Origin: Cordylochernes scorpioides
Taxonomy: Eukaryota > Arthropoda > Arachnida > Pseudoscorpiones > Chernetidae
Direction: 5' to 3'
Assembly (NCBI GenBank): GCA_030710605.1
Contig: CP092879.1
Span: forward strand, 20,413,582-20,477,581
Length of the DNA stretch: 64,000 nucleotides
Position numbers and translations under genes: made by a program
The notes under the pieces: generated by a model
What the model saw: the letters and a program-made list of their open reading frames with translations, nothing else
Databases searched by the model: none
What the model was told of the DNA's origin: nothing
Shown here: positions 1 through 10,304 of the stretch, piece after piece
Layout of the letters: each line of letters starts with the position of its first letter
How positions within the stretch are numbered: the stretch's first letter is position 1

Positions 1-53
1 GATATTAACCTGACACACTAACTGTACCTGACAGAAGCAAAAATAAAGAATAA

Positions 54-302
54 TTACTCTTTATGGAAGACGTTCTTTTCGAGGGCGATGGTGACGTAGG
101 ATGTAGTCCAGGAGCCCAGCCGAAACTCACATGTCTGCTTGTCTCGAGGGAAGTCATCTGGTGAGTAGGCGATAAAGACATGGACGAGCTGACTGTATTC
201 ACAGGTGACTTGGCCTGTGTAGCTCACTTTCACACTACGTCTTTGGCGCGGGTAGGGATGCGGATCTGGAGAACTGAACACACCCCGAGTAGCTAGTTCC
301 AC
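54..302 (-). CDS. Exon of nicotinic-receptor-like ligand-gated ion channel (Cys-loop region)
   Basis: An 83-codon open segment aligns without gaps to the extracellular domain of nicotinic acetylcholine receptor subunits: a Y-T-G-Q-V strand, the motif D-D-F-P-R-D-K-Q-T-C matching the C-terminal half of the Cys loop, then F-R-L-G-S-W-T. Family members are pentameric ion channels of the plasma membrane. The frame stays open upstream to 348, but an AG at the 5' side near 303 is a likely splice acceptor; the frame stops at 54. Odd points: the position of the first Cys of the Cys loop is Ile, and a Cys sits where a Trp is usual ten residues earlier. No further downstream exon fits in the 53 bases left. 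Host exon or pseudo-exon of a divergent subunit; the fold assignment is fairly secure, the exon limits are not. Confidence 0.7.
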   Translation of the reverse strand: MELATRGVFSSPDPHPYPRQRRSVKVSYTGQVTCEYSQLVHVFIAYSPDDFPRDKQTCEFRLGSWTTSYVTIALEKNVFHKE

Positions 303-351
303 TTTATTCTTGTTACTTGTTGTAGATTGTGAGTGAGAGCGTTTCTTTTAG

Positions 352-483
352 TGATGGATGAAATGCGAGATTTCGAGTGCAAAGCTCTTCATTTAGCTAA
401 CGAGTTGATTACGTTATCAAGACTGAGTTATCAAGATGATTATGCACATGTATACAGTCTATTCAAACATATCCAGAATCTAG
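352..483 (+). CDS. Possible internal exon, unknown protein
   Basis: A 43-codon frame (starting M-D-E-M-R-D-F-E-C) lies between a pyrimidine-rich AG acceptor ending at 351 and a GTAAAT donor at 484. Amino-acid usage looks like protein (mixed charged and aromatic residues). I do not recognise it. It is divergent from and just upstream of the channel exon on the other strand. It may pair with the terminal-exon-like ORF at 4610-4831, but nothing seen proves it. Confidence 0.25.
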
Positions 484-752
484 GTAAATATATTATACTT
501 ATTATGAATCATGTATATAGCCTATTATTATTGATATTTGTGTGTATATATTTTAAATGTTAGCCCCAGAGTTGTGAATATTTTATATATCGTCGCGTGA
601 AGGCATCGCGTGATCATCCAAAGCAGTTTAAAAACAAGAAACGCCCTGATGAAGTTAGGCGTATAGCCTATTGAAATATTGGCATTTTATATTAAATAAA
701 ATGTTTGTTTTATTTTAGATCCAAAATATGCCTTTCAATTAATATATATATA
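484..752. other. AT-rich spacer
   Basis: Sequence between the possible exon and the LTR element. It contains a TA-rich run before 753. No gene or structured repeat seen. Confidence 0.4.
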
Positions 753-1137
753 TGTCATAATATATGCTCTTCCAGGAATAATAAAGTAAACCTACAGTCA
801 ACGAGAGAGAGACTCGATAGAAAGCAACTAAGTTACGGCCATTTTGGCCACATTCCTGAAGGGGCTTTTCTGGGAACCCTGCAGGACTATTTTTGGATAG
901 TCGGGGGGTGGGACGACAAACGGTCGTTCGGCGGATAGAACTTCGCTCCCTCTCTCTCTCGGCTGGCTGCCTGGGTTATTTCCTCTACCAACTCGTCGTG
1001 TGATTATTCCTCTCCTCACCACATTATTACCACTATATTGCCACATTTAAAGTCGACAGGATCATATCACAGAAGAGTCGACAGGATCATATCACAGAAG
1101 AGTCGACAGGATCAAATCACAGAAGAGTCGACAGGAT
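753..1137 (+). repeat. Left LTR-like repeat
   Basis: About 96% similar by eye to 3249-3637, with a few substitutions and a 4-base indel near 784. It contains a CT-rich tract and the tandem GTCGACAGGAT units at its right end. Confidence 0.65.
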
Positions 1138-3248
1138 AAGACCTGACCGGGAAACAAATCCCTCATATACCAGAGTATGAAGAAACAAGAAGCCAAGCCA
1201 CGATGATCGGCCAAACCCAACTCAACTGTAACCACTACTCTTCGAGCCCTCAACCCCTTCTTCGCCAACCTTTGAACCGTGATCCCGAAGAAGTATTCAC
1301 CTACGACGGAGATGGAGCTGCCACGCACTTCTTCCAGCACTAGATCTGCCCAAGAACGATCGCCGTGCCAGAGCTGGATACCTCCCACCATCATGGATAA
1401 GACTCCGCCATATCCCTGCCGCTACTGTTATGTACAACACTGGTACGCACAGTGTCACAGACAGAACTCTCCCGAAGCTCAATGAACTTACCTGCTCTCT
1501 AAACCAGCATAACCGGTAAGTGGAATTGTTTTAACCCCTAACATTCATTCTTTAAATAAGTCATTCCTTGTAAATTGTCCCAATATTTACATAATTAGCT
1601 CCATTTATTCTCTCCACGCCTATTAACAATGATTTTATTCTCCATATTATTTATCTAGATATTTGTAACTCATTTAATTAGTTACCTTACCAGTAGAATT
1701 TAACAATCATCATTTTATTTAAATAATTTCCATTTTAACGTAACTTAAAAAAAGGAATTCTACCTATTAATGCTTTACGATTTTTACTATTAACAGTAGA
1801 TTTTTCATAATCAATTTATTTATAAAAATATGCCTCCAGCACCTAAACCTTTGTATACCTATTTGTATATGACCTCTCCTACTTGTAAGCACGGCTCACG
1901 AAAAATAATGTCTTTCCCTAATCGACTCAAAATTCACCCTGTAATTCGGGGGTCGAAGAATTCCAACCACCACGTGAGCCTTGCTTACAACCAACCCTTG
2001 GTGACTCTTATCTATCTTCCTCTTAATGCCCCTCTCATTCTTACAACTTTGTTAACCTTATACCAGCTCAGGACCTTTATAGAGAATTATTGATTAATCA
2101 ATTATCGAACTTCTATATTGTCATTTCAAAATCCTAACCTTCGCCCTTCATTTATGATAATATATTTCGTAGTTCATCTCTAGCATATCCACCGACCCAC
2201 ACCATCTAGCCAATGGCGTGTTCGTCACAGGGTGCAGATTGACTAACTGCTAGATATTTATCAACCCCTTTTTGTTCGCACTTGAACAATCTGCATCGAG
2301 CGACACAGTTCGCTTCTTCTTCTCGCGCCACACGGACCCTGTCTTCAAATCTATGTTTGTCCATTGTCCAAACCAGCACGATATAGCCTACCTTCGATAT
2401 TTCCCACGGAGGTACGTTAAACATCGTCGCTGATTTTGTCCGGTCCGTCATCATTTCGCGCAGACATGGGTCTTACTTTCAACCCACCGCGAAATCATCA
2501 CCTTGCACAAGCTCCCACGACGGTTCAAACACCTCGTGTCCGAGCAGCTTGTCACTTGTAACGGACAACGCAGTCCTCGTCACAATTTTTGGCACTGTGC
2601 GCGCATACTTTCCGCAAATTAAATATAAGTCCATTCGACTTCCTCACCTACACACGGGACTTTTCCCCTCGGACTCGCTACACAAGTAACTACATAGATA
2701 AGGTAGAATGGCCCAGGGCAAGTTTCCCCTCGCTCTGTTCGCCAAGGTTCTAACATTGTATGTAGTCCTATATTTACCTCAGTCCTGAGCTCACACAATT
2801 GCCAACCTCAACCTCATTTCTCGTACTCTACACTTATAGCATAGAAAGCCCATGCCAAGTTTCCCCTTGCCATGTCCGCCTGAAAAATATCTTAAAGTGT
2901 AGAGTTCCCCAGTCTTAATGACCTTCAGAATTTCATCATGTGTTTATGACTCCCCTTCTCCTTGTTCACACTCCTCAATGTCATTTACCTTATAGTACAT
3001 TAGACTTTGTTGTATATAGCCTTTTATAACCTTGATATTTTCAAAGATTTCCTTAAATGTCAAACTCTCCGGTGTTGTAAAACTGCTTGTAAATAATATT
3101 TACTTGTACTATACAATAGTTTATTTACATAAAACTATGTCACCATAACCTTAATTAATTTCAACTGTAAAATTATTTTCTCTATCCCTGGCTTCACCAG
3201 CTTTAAGTATACTCAAACCATGTTCAGCCTTCTTCAACGGGGGCCATA

Positions 3249-3637
3249 TGTCACAATATATGCTCTTCCAGGAATAATAAACCTACAGTCAACGAGAGAG
3301 AGACTCGATAGAAAGCAACTAAGTTACGGCCATTTTGGCCACATTCCTGAGGGGGCTTTTCTGGGAACCCTGCAGGACTATTTTTGGATAGTCGGGGGGT
3401 GGGACGACAAACGGTCGTTCAGCGGATAGAACCTCGCTCCCTCTCTCTCTCGGCTGGCTGCCTGGGTTATTTCCTCTACCAACTCGTCGTGTGATTATTC
3501 CTCTCCTCACCACATTATTACCACTATATTGCCACATTGAAAGTCGACAGGATCATATCACAGAAGAGTCGACAGGATCATATCACAGAAGAGTCGACAG
3601 GATCAAATCACAGAAGAGTCGACAGGATCATATCACA
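3249..3637 (+). repeat. Right LTR-like repeat
   Basis: Partner of the left repeat, with four tandem GTCGACAGGAT units. It ends with ATCACA followed by TATA, the same bases that precede the left repeat. Confidence 0.65.
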
Positions 3638-3660
3638 TATATGTGATAAAATATGTAATT

Positions 3661-4037
3661 TTACACTAGATTTTCGTATGCACCATAATTATAAATAGTG
3701 TAACAGCTCCAAAATGTAGATTCAATTCAACGCGCCAGCTTGGTCATTATGTAATACAAAACAAAGCAGTAAAGTTTTATTGAGAGTCCGCCGCACCCAA
3801 AACAGGGCGAAGTTCCGAGGAATCGAATTCCGCCAAAGATTATTTATTTTCTCCCAGGAAACTTCCAATAAGTTTTACGACCGCCACTGAATACCGATAA
3901 AAGAACGAACGACCACAGATTATCTCTCCCTTTCATGTAAATATATACATGATGGTCAAGCTGGCGCGTTGAATTATATCTACATTTTGGGACTGTTACA
4001 CTTTTATAATTATGGTACATATGGAAACCTAGTGTAA
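3661..4037. repeat. Foldback/MITE with about 86-bp terminal inverted repeats
   Basis: 3662-3747 and 3951-4037 are imperfect inverted copies, each containing CAACGCGCCAGCTTG or its complement and ending in TACACTAG-type termini. The 200-bp interior has no ORF. Non-autonomous DNA element of unknown superfamily. Confidence 0.7.
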
Positions 4038-4057
4038 ATCGACATATATATTATACT

Positions 4058-4258
4058 GAAAATTCGAAACTATTATAGACGCCTATGATTCTTTTTAAAA
4101 TTAAACAATTTCTACTATCCTTACTGCAATGGAAAAATTAACGGGAGGGCTCAGATCATCAGTGGTGAACCCTCCCAGCGTTTCCATTGCAGTAAGGACA
4201 GTAGAAATTGTTTAATTTTAAAAGGAATCATACGCGTCTATAATAGTTTCGAATTTTC
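4058..4258. repeat. Foldback element with GGGAGGG hairpin core
   Basis: Arms of about 75 bp (4058-4135 and 4180-4258) pair almost completely. The apex holds GGGAGGG ... CCCTCCC, a hairpin shared with copies at 19250, 38484, 38831, 39060 and 40325. The arms contain CTACTGTCCTTACTGC-like sequence, the terminus of the same family. Confidence 0.7.
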
Positions 4259-4609
4259 ATACCAGATGGCGCGCTAATGCATCATAATATATTATACTGG
4301 TTAAAGAAAGTTTTAGAATAAATTGATGTTAGTATAGCAAGCTATTACCGAACAAATAATTTGAAAAAAGTATGATATATATATAATTTTACATATATAT
4401 GACATATTTTCTTTGGTGTATAAATACATAATTATATAGAAATTACTGAATTGATGCTAATGAGTGCTGATGATAGGAAGGTTTACAGAATCAGACCTAG
4501 TGGCTTGATCATTATATTGCCATAATGGGGAGAATGCTATATGAAAATAGACTGGCATCTATATATTCACGTTGTTAACTTGGGTTTTATAGCGCCTTCG
4601 GTTCTTTAG

Positions 4610-4831
4610 CCAGTTGAGAAACATTGTGCTTCGAAAAACCTCGCATTTTATCCGCAAATGAAAGAATTTTTCATCTCACGATCAACTTATGTTACTAAAG
4701 AAATAGCGATGGATTGTTCCCCAAGATATCTTGATTTCTATAGCAAATGTGTATATTTTACAGAAGCTGATAATAATGACGGGCTCAATACTGGTAATAC
4801 TGTGATTGAAGAACTATGTGTCGACACATAA
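4610..4831 (+). CDS. Possible terminal exon, unknown protein
   Basis: A 73-codon frame opens right after a CTTCGGTTCTTTAG splice-acceptor-like tract and ends with TAA at 4829-4831. Reading from the internal ATG at 4658 it gives 57 residues. It has ordinary protein composition with four Cys, and includes D-F-Y-S-K-C-V-Y-F. I recognise no domain. It could be the last exon of a plus-strand gene or a chance ORF. Confidence 0.25.
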   Translation, partial: PVEKHCASKNLAFYPQMKEFFISRSTYVTKEIAMDCSPRYLDFYSKCVYFTEADNNDGLNTGNTVIEELCVDT

Positions 4832-4889
4832 AGATTCAGTTTGATCTTTGAAGGGCGCCAGAGTCTGGTGCTTAGTTATTTGTACTCAC

Positions 4890-5058
4890 CGAGGAGTTTG
4901 AAACTGCTCAGAAAACGTAGTACATTAGATGAATACGTTTTAAAATGCTCCTTGCAGGTGTTTTGAACATATCTAGAGCAACATGTCAGACAAATGAACA
5001 TTCCGTCAATGTCTGCTTTAGCCAATTTATGGCTCAACTCAAACTCAAATCCTCGTGA
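4890..5058 (-). CDS. Possible exon with GTGAGT donor, unknown protein
   Basis: A minus-strand frame of about 56 codons includes C-L-T-C-C-S and ends at a strong GTGAGTACA donor (4889-4881). The upstream acceptor is uncertain. It overlaps no transposon that I can define. Function unknown; may be chance. Confidence 0.2.
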
Positions 5059-5380
5059 CGAGTAAATAGGCATAAAATAACTTGAAAAAAACTGAATTAC
5101 TATTTAATTATAAGGGGAAAAAACGTACCATCTATATACACTGCGTGACATTGAAAATGGAACACCAAGAAATAGTGGCCAGAAAATTATGCAAATTTCA
5201 GGGTAGACGCGCCTAACCGAGTTATGCAAATGATGTAAAATGCGCAGCACTCGTGCGCACATGGAGTAAGATATAAGGGAAGGAACTTGCAGAAAGGACA
5301 GTATTCGTGTCGTTATTTCTTCAAGGAAAATCATTGTAGAAATTTTGTTCTTGTGTCAAAAGACAGTGTAATAACAGAGA

Positions 5381-5565
5381 ATGCCAGGTCATCGTAAACG
5401 GAGGCAGTTCAAGCAGACAGACGCTTTTACGAAGGGCATGGTGATCGGACTGAAAAGGGCAGGTTGGTCCATACGTCAAATCGCAGCTGATACACACCTT
5501 GGTGCGTTCACGGTGCACCGACTGTGGAGAAGATGGTTGTAACAAGGAAATGTGGCAATTTATAG
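5381..5565 (+). pseudogene. Tc1-A transposase, N-terminal part
   Basis: ATG at 5381 starts a basic leader and helix-turn-helix DNA-binding region (G-W-S-I-R-Q-I-A-A). A TAA at 5540-5542 interrupts it, and the frame then runs to the PLE insertion at 5566. In the family this domain binds the inverted termini. The stop and the insertion both make the gene non-functional. Confidence 0.8.
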
Positions 5566-6055
5566 ACAAACCAAGGGCTCCCCCATGGGAAGTCCTCTCT
5601 CTTCACCTTTAGCAGAAATAGTCATGAGAAAAATAGATAAAACAATAACCAACCTTTTTCCCACAGATATCATCATTTGGCAGAGATACATAAACGACAT
5701 CTTTTGTATAGCCAACTCTGCCAAAATAGATACCATTTTTACCCAACTAAAGTCCATACATAATGATATTGATTTTACCATAGAAACAGAAAACAATAAG
5801 ACCTTACCATTTCTAGATGTACTTATACTAAAAACACAAAACCAATATACAACAGAAATATACCATAAGCCAAACTCCACTCCAGATTATATACACTTTT
5901 CCTCTTATTGCCCCCTCAGTCACAAGATCAACACTGTAAAACCCCTCTCAAAACGAATATATACACATTGTTCCACCCAACTCTCAAAAGATACAGAAAC
6001 CCAATTTTTGATCAATAAACTCACTTCTAGTGGATATCCGAAAACTTTATATTAA
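5566..6055 (+). pseudogene. PLE-1 reverse transcriptase fragment
   Basis: Covers RT motifs around G-S-P-M-G-S-P-L-S and the catalytic region W-Q-R-Y-I-N-D-I-F. The usual Y-x-D-D-I/V-F reads Y-I-N-D, so the first catalytic Asp is Asn. The frame stops at 6053-6055; the next frame (from 6055) carries on the homology, showing a frameshift. The N-terminal half of the RT is missing by 5' truncation. Confidence 0.8.
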
Positions 6056-6579
6056 GACATTTCCATAATCCCTCTCTTATAAGAAATAATCATGTTTATA
6101 AATCAATATGTATATTCCCCTATTCCCATAGTAGTACCAATATAGCCAGAATTTTAAGCAAACACGGTATAAGAACATACTATGAAAGCAACCCGAGTAT
6201 AGCAACCATAATAAGAAACCCTATTACAAGAAACAGTATTCCTCTAACAAAACTAAACAATAGCAAAGCAGTATATTCCATACCATGCAACCAATGTAAT
6301 AATGTATATGTAGGTGAAACAGGCAGACATATAAAAGATAGAATAGACGAACATAGAAGAAATATTAAAAACAAAGACCCCAAATCTCTAATAATACAAC
6401 ATATTAGAAACACAGATCACGATTTCAACCTAGCAAACCCTAATATTCATTATACAAACATAAATAGTAAATACAAAAGATTAATACTGGAAGCACTGAT
6501 TTCATCAAAATATAATAGTATAAATAGACACATAGATATCCCGGAGACATATGATAGGCTGGTCCAAATACTAAAATAG
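6055..6579 (+). pseudogene. PLE-1 GIY-YIG endonuclease domain
   Basis: Shifted frame after the RT. The core has V-Y-S-I-P-C-N-Q-C then Y-V-G-E-T-G-R, the GIY and YIG strands of PLE endonucleases with the CX2C insert typical of the group, followed by a conserved I-N-R-H-I-D-I-P end and a TAG at 6577-6579. It would nick target DNA to prime reverse transcription. Confidence 0.8.
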
Positions 6580-7045
6580 AATTATCCGTTTTCTCTTCAT
6601 TACACCACTTAACAATTTTGCATATAATAATATAAACCAATTAAAAAATTACATGGCAATAATTTTTCTTAAATAATAAAATATAAAACTACATAAATAA
6701 TCCTAGATATGCAAAAAATAGCTTATATATATATATATATATGTATAGATAAATATAGGGCATATACTGGATATAAATTATTGGTCAACTAGTATTTATA
6801 GGGGCAACACGCCTCTCTTTATCAAGGCTTTTCTTTGATTTAAACTAAATCACGTGGGTATGCGATCCACTCGCGCTGTGCAAGACCAAAGCGAGAAACC
6901 ATTTAAAGAAACTATTTATAACTGTAAATACATGACTACTTAAAATTATATCCATTATTCCTGTAGAAGGGCAGCTTACGCCCGAAAGCTCGAATTTATT
7001 TTTCAAATAAAGAAACTTATCCTTTTTGAATCTTTTCGTTATTAT
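6580..7045 (+). other. PLE-1 3' tail with hammerhead-like motif
   Basis: AT-rich 3' region with a (TA)n tract at 6725-6745. At 6961-6990, CTGTAGA is followed by a GGGC...GCCC stem and GAAAGC, then AAATAAAG at about 7007. The order CTGNNGA-stem-GAAA is that of a hammerhead core with position A6 replaced. Confidence 0.5.
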
Positions 7046-7054
7046 AATTTATAG

Positions 7055-7901
7055 GAATGTTGGTGCAACCAGAGTGACGTCAGCACGTGTGGATCGGCGT
7101 ATCCTTCGACAAGCAGTGGCGGCCCCACAAGCCACTTGTACCGCCATCCTGCAACATGTGCCCTACACCCTAGATCATTCCATCTCGACCAGAACCATTT
7201 CCCGTCGATTGGTTGCTAATGGCTTGCACTCATGCCGTCCGCTAAGAAGACTGCCATTGACCCCACCGAATAGGCGCCAACGTTTGGAATGGTGCCGGGC
7301 TAGATCGACGTGGATGACGGAATGGCACAGGGTCGTGTTCTCAGATGAGTCGCGTTTCTGCTTGTCCAGTGATAGTCGCCGTGTACGCGTGTGGCGTCGA
7401 CGTGGAGAAAGGTCCAATTCGGCAGCAATTGTGGAACGCCCCACCGTGCGACAACGTGGAATCATGGTTTGGGGCGCAATCGCGTATGATTCCAGGTCAC
7501 CTTTACTTCGTATTCAGGGCACTATGACGGCCCAACGATACGTTGATGATGTGCTGCGACCGGTGACACTCCCCTACCTTCAGGGGGTACCCAATGCCCT
7601 TTATCAGCAGGATAACGCCCGACCGCACACTGCTCGCATTAGCCAACAATCTCTGCAAGATGTACAGTTGCTTCCCTGGCCACCGTACTCGCCTGATCTC
7701 TCACCAATCGAGCACGTCTGGGACATCATTGGACGCCGTTTGCATTCCTTGCCACAGCCGCGTTCAGAAGACGAACTGTGGCAAATGGTTGAGAGGGAAT
7801 GGAGAGCTATCCCTCAGGACGCCATCCGTACTCTGATTGACTCTCTACCTAGACGTGTTGCTGCGTGCATCGCCTTCCGCGGTGGTCCTACTTGCTACTA
7901 A
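7055..7901 (+). pseudogene. Tc1-A transposase, catalytic part
   Basis: Rest of the transposase downstream of the PLE, open to TAA at 7899-7901 and fully readable. DDE motifs: F-S-D-E-S-R-F, Q-Q-D-N-A-R-P-H and S-P-I-E-H-V-W-D. I count 32 residues between the second Asp and the Glu, against 34 in typical Tc1. The catalytic half looks intact, but it is severed from its DNA-binding half. It ends in G-G-P-T-C-Y, as in arachnid Tcb1-type sequences (from memory). Confidence 0.85.
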
Positions 7902-8049
7902 GCCGACGCCGTTCTCGCTCTGTATTATGACTATCATTTTGAAATAAAGATCACTTATTGTTCGTCCCTGTCTCTCTCTGTCTGCCGAGTTTCATCACTT
8001 TCTGGCCACTATTTCTTGGTGTTCCATTTTCAATGTCACGCAGTGTACT

Positions 8050-8640
8050 ATAAATAGAACCATTAAACACGAATTGTTCTTTTTGAAATGAAGCAAACAT
8101 TAGGTATTGTATTGAAGAAAATAGAAGAATTGAGATAAACTGTATTGAGATAACTGTTTATACGCTATTCTTTTACGTTGATTGCCACTTAGACCTGCCT
8201 TTTTCAAAGCCAGTAATAAGCCGTTAACTTTTAAACCTATTCAAGCTTCCAGTTACTCCTGTACGACTCCAAAGACAAGTACGTATATTGATGTTAGACG
8301 CGATAAGGAGAAATAGGTATTCTTCCGTGTAGTTTTTCAACCTAATTTTGCGTATGCTTCCATATATATACAATATATTCCTCATCATACATGTTCACAT
8401 TACAATATAATAATAATTTTGAAGATAATGCTTACATGTCATATATGATAATATCAGGAAACCAGACGAGGTCTTCAGAGAGATATATATAGTCCACATC
8501 TTCGTATTCTGAAGGATTCCAGACCAGATATTCATCCATCCATTCCTACATCCCACACTGAGGTTATTCATTATCTTATAATTCAGAAGAGACACATTTG
8601 GGGTAATATATATGTTTAACGAATGAAAGGAAGAAAAAAT
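8050..8640. other. AT-rich spacer
   Basis: No coding sequence or clear repeat seen between Tc1-A and the PLE tail at 8640. Confidence 0.4.
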
Positions 8641-8715
8641 TGCAACGAGTTTCTTTATTCTGAATGTTGGCAAGCTTCCAGGCGTTAGCCTATCTTCAGG
8701 CCGATTTCGCAAAAA
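8640..8715 (-). mobile_element. PLE 3' tail fragment (minus)
   Basis: On the minus strand it reads CTGAAGA, a stem of AGGC/GCCT, GAAGCTTGC, then GAATAAAGAAAC, the same order as the ends of PLE-1, PLE-2 and PLE-3. Only the tail remains. Confidence 0.6.
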
Positions 8716-8971
8716 ATATATATACAAATAACACAAAATCTAAACTATATATAAGGTGTAGAACTAATCCTACCGGAAGTAAATTAAACAACAGTAGTTC
8801 ACTAATTCAAACCAAAATTTCCATACATAGGTAAAAAAAAACGGGGAAGACGATAGGCTATTTTAAAAATACACTGGTGTCCAAAAAAATAAGAAACTTA
8901 ACCAATATTGAAATTTCTCAAAAGCTAATTTATTAACAAATATAATATTTAGTATACAAATAGTTTAAACT

Positions 8972-9153
8972 GAATATAGAGCAATCCATAATATGTTTAT
9001 ATTTTTAAAATAAGGCTTATTTTGGATTTAAATAAGATTATTTATTTACCGATATTTCGATGGATCAATCTTCCATCTTCTTCGAGGTGTTTTGCAGTGA
9101 AGCACGCAGTAGGTCGCGCGCCCCAGGTGAGCCACTGGACGTCTTCTGACGTC
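8972..9153 (-). mobile_element. Very short PLE tail inserted in Tc1-B
   Basis: Flanked by TAGTTTAAACT at 8961-8971 and 9154-9164, an 11-bp target duplication. On the minus strand it contains GAAGA, an inverted TGGA...TCCA stem and CGAAATATC, followed by AATAAATAATC, which resembles a PLE terminus. There is no coding sequence. Confidence 0.65.
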
Positions 9154-9272
9154 TAGTTTAAACTATGGAGAATTTGATTAGCTATATGAAAAAAAAAATT
9201 GAAATTATGAAATATGCAAATTATTACCAACATACCCAAAGCTAAGGTTCCAGATCTTAAAGAAATAAGATA

Positions 9273-10304
9273 TCAATAGGGAGTATGATCACCTCTAACA
9301 TCTATCAAGGTCTCACAGCGAGCCCTCATACTGTTCACCAGGCCTTGGAGGAGGTCCAAGGGTAGTAAACCCCACTCCTCCAATAGAGCAGTTCTTAGCT
9401 CAACGAGGGTTCTGGGAGAGGGGTGACGAACTCCAATACGTCTCCCCAGAGCATCCCACATATGCTCTATTGGATTCAGGTCCGGAGATCTGGCTGGCCA
9501 ATCCATCCTTCGAATATTTTCACTCTGGAGATATTCATTGACTAGCCTATCCCTATGCGGACGAGCATTATCGTCCATAAAAATTAAATTGTGACCAATT
9601 TGAACTCTATAAGGTCTTAGATAGGGCTCAAGGATCTCGTCCCTGTACCTTTGGGCAGTTAAAGTGTCCCCAGTAAAAATGTGGAAGGGTGTGCGTCTGC
9701 TAGAACTGATGCCAGCCCAGACTAAGAGACTGCCCCCTCTAAAACTGTCTATTTCCCTGAAGTTACTGGGATGATAGCGGGTTCCAGGCTCCCTCCAGAT
9801 GAAAACTCGTCGAGAATCTGTGTTTAAACTAAATCTTGACTCGTCACTGAAGAGAACATTGGCCCACTGATCATGAGTTCAGGCGTGATGTTCCAAGCAC
9901 CAATTCAAGCGGGCTCTCCTGTGAGCAGAGGTTAAAGGGATACAGACCATTGGTCGTCTTGCATAAAGAGCACCTTCGTGAAGCCTTCGGTAAACAGTTT
10001 GTCTTGAAATTCTCGTTCTAGTAGCACTTGAGAGTTCATTAAAGAGTTGAATAGCTGTCATCTCCCTATGGCGCTTGGCAGTTACGACCAGATAACGGTC
10101 TTCAGAGGTAGCTGTTTTTATTTTTCTACCAGAACCTTCTTTTCTTTTGATGGTTCCTGTCTCAATGAACTGTTTCCATATTTTGCTGACCACAGATTTA
10201 GTCACATTTAGCCATTTTGCTACTTCAACTTGTGATTGCCCTGCCTCCATTCTTCCAACAGCTCTCCATTTTAAATCATCTGCTAAAATTTTTCGTAAAC
10301 TCAT
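9273..10304 (-). pseudogene. Tc1-B transposase, one in-frame stop
   Basis: A single frame runs from ATG at 10304 to TAA at 9273 (343 codons), interrupted only by a TGA at 9881-9879. The N-terminal 140 residues contain two helix-turn-helix segments (E-V-A-K-W-L-N-V, then S-R-Q-T-V-Y-R-R-L) and a GRK-like linker. The catalytic part has F-S-D-E-S-R-F, M-D-D-N-A-R-P-H and N-P-I-E-H-M-W-D, with 34 residues between the second Asp and the Glu (DD34E). The length is normal for Tc1 (about 340). The stop is a probable CGA-to-TGA change, so the copy is only slightly decayed and would be a good guide to its family. Confidence 0.9.

Larger units (their letters stand above)
753..3637 (+). mobile_element. 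LTR-flanked element without recognisable genes (TRIM/LARD type)
   Basis: Two direct repeats of about 385 bp (753-1137 and 3249-3637) start TGTC and the right one ends ATCACA, giving TG...CA ends, with a possible 4-bp TATA duplication outside. Each repeat ends in three to four tandem copies of a roughly 25-bp unit beginning GTCGACAGGAT. The 2.1-kb interior has no gag, protease, reverse transcriptase or integrase; its only ORFs (up to 82 codons) resemble nothing. This fits a non-autonomous LTR retrotransposon. The 5' copy loses similarity after GTCGACAGGAT, so its inner boundary is approximate. Duplicated DNA of another origin is the alternative. Confidence 0.6.
5566..7054 (+). mobile_element. 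Penelope-like element PLE-1 (5'-truncated) in Tc1-A
   Basis: The insert is flanked by AATTTATAG at 5557-5565 and 7046-7054, a 9-bp target duplication. It begins inside the reverse transcriptase (G-S-P-M-G-S-P-L-S), continues into a GIY-YIG domain and ends with a 3' tail containing a hairpin plus GAAAGC, then AAATAAAG-like sequence. PLEs are retroelements with an RT related to telomerase and, in this branch, a GIY-YIG endonuclease. Confidence 0.85.
5139..8045 (+). mobile_element. Tc1-like transposon (Tc1-A), split by a Penelope-like element
   Basis: Near-perfect 47-bp inverted termini (CACTGCGTGACATTG outward) at 5139 and 8045 are flanked by TA duplications at 5137-5138 and 8046-8047. Without the 1489-bp PLE insert (with one target copy) the element would be about 1.42 kb. 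The interior encodes a broken transposase in the plus direction. Confidence 0.9.

Noticed and set aside
2206..2454. 82-codon minus ORF in the LTR-flanked element
   Set aside because: Looked for a gag or zinc-knuckle pattern; Cys spacing does not fit.
4470..4500. CTGATGA at 4472 as another hammerhead
   Set aside because: No GAAA box or pairing stem at suitable distance.
8395..8736. 113-codon minus ORF
   Set aside because: Overlaps the PLE tail and has no conserved motif; composition typical of AT-rich chance ORFs.
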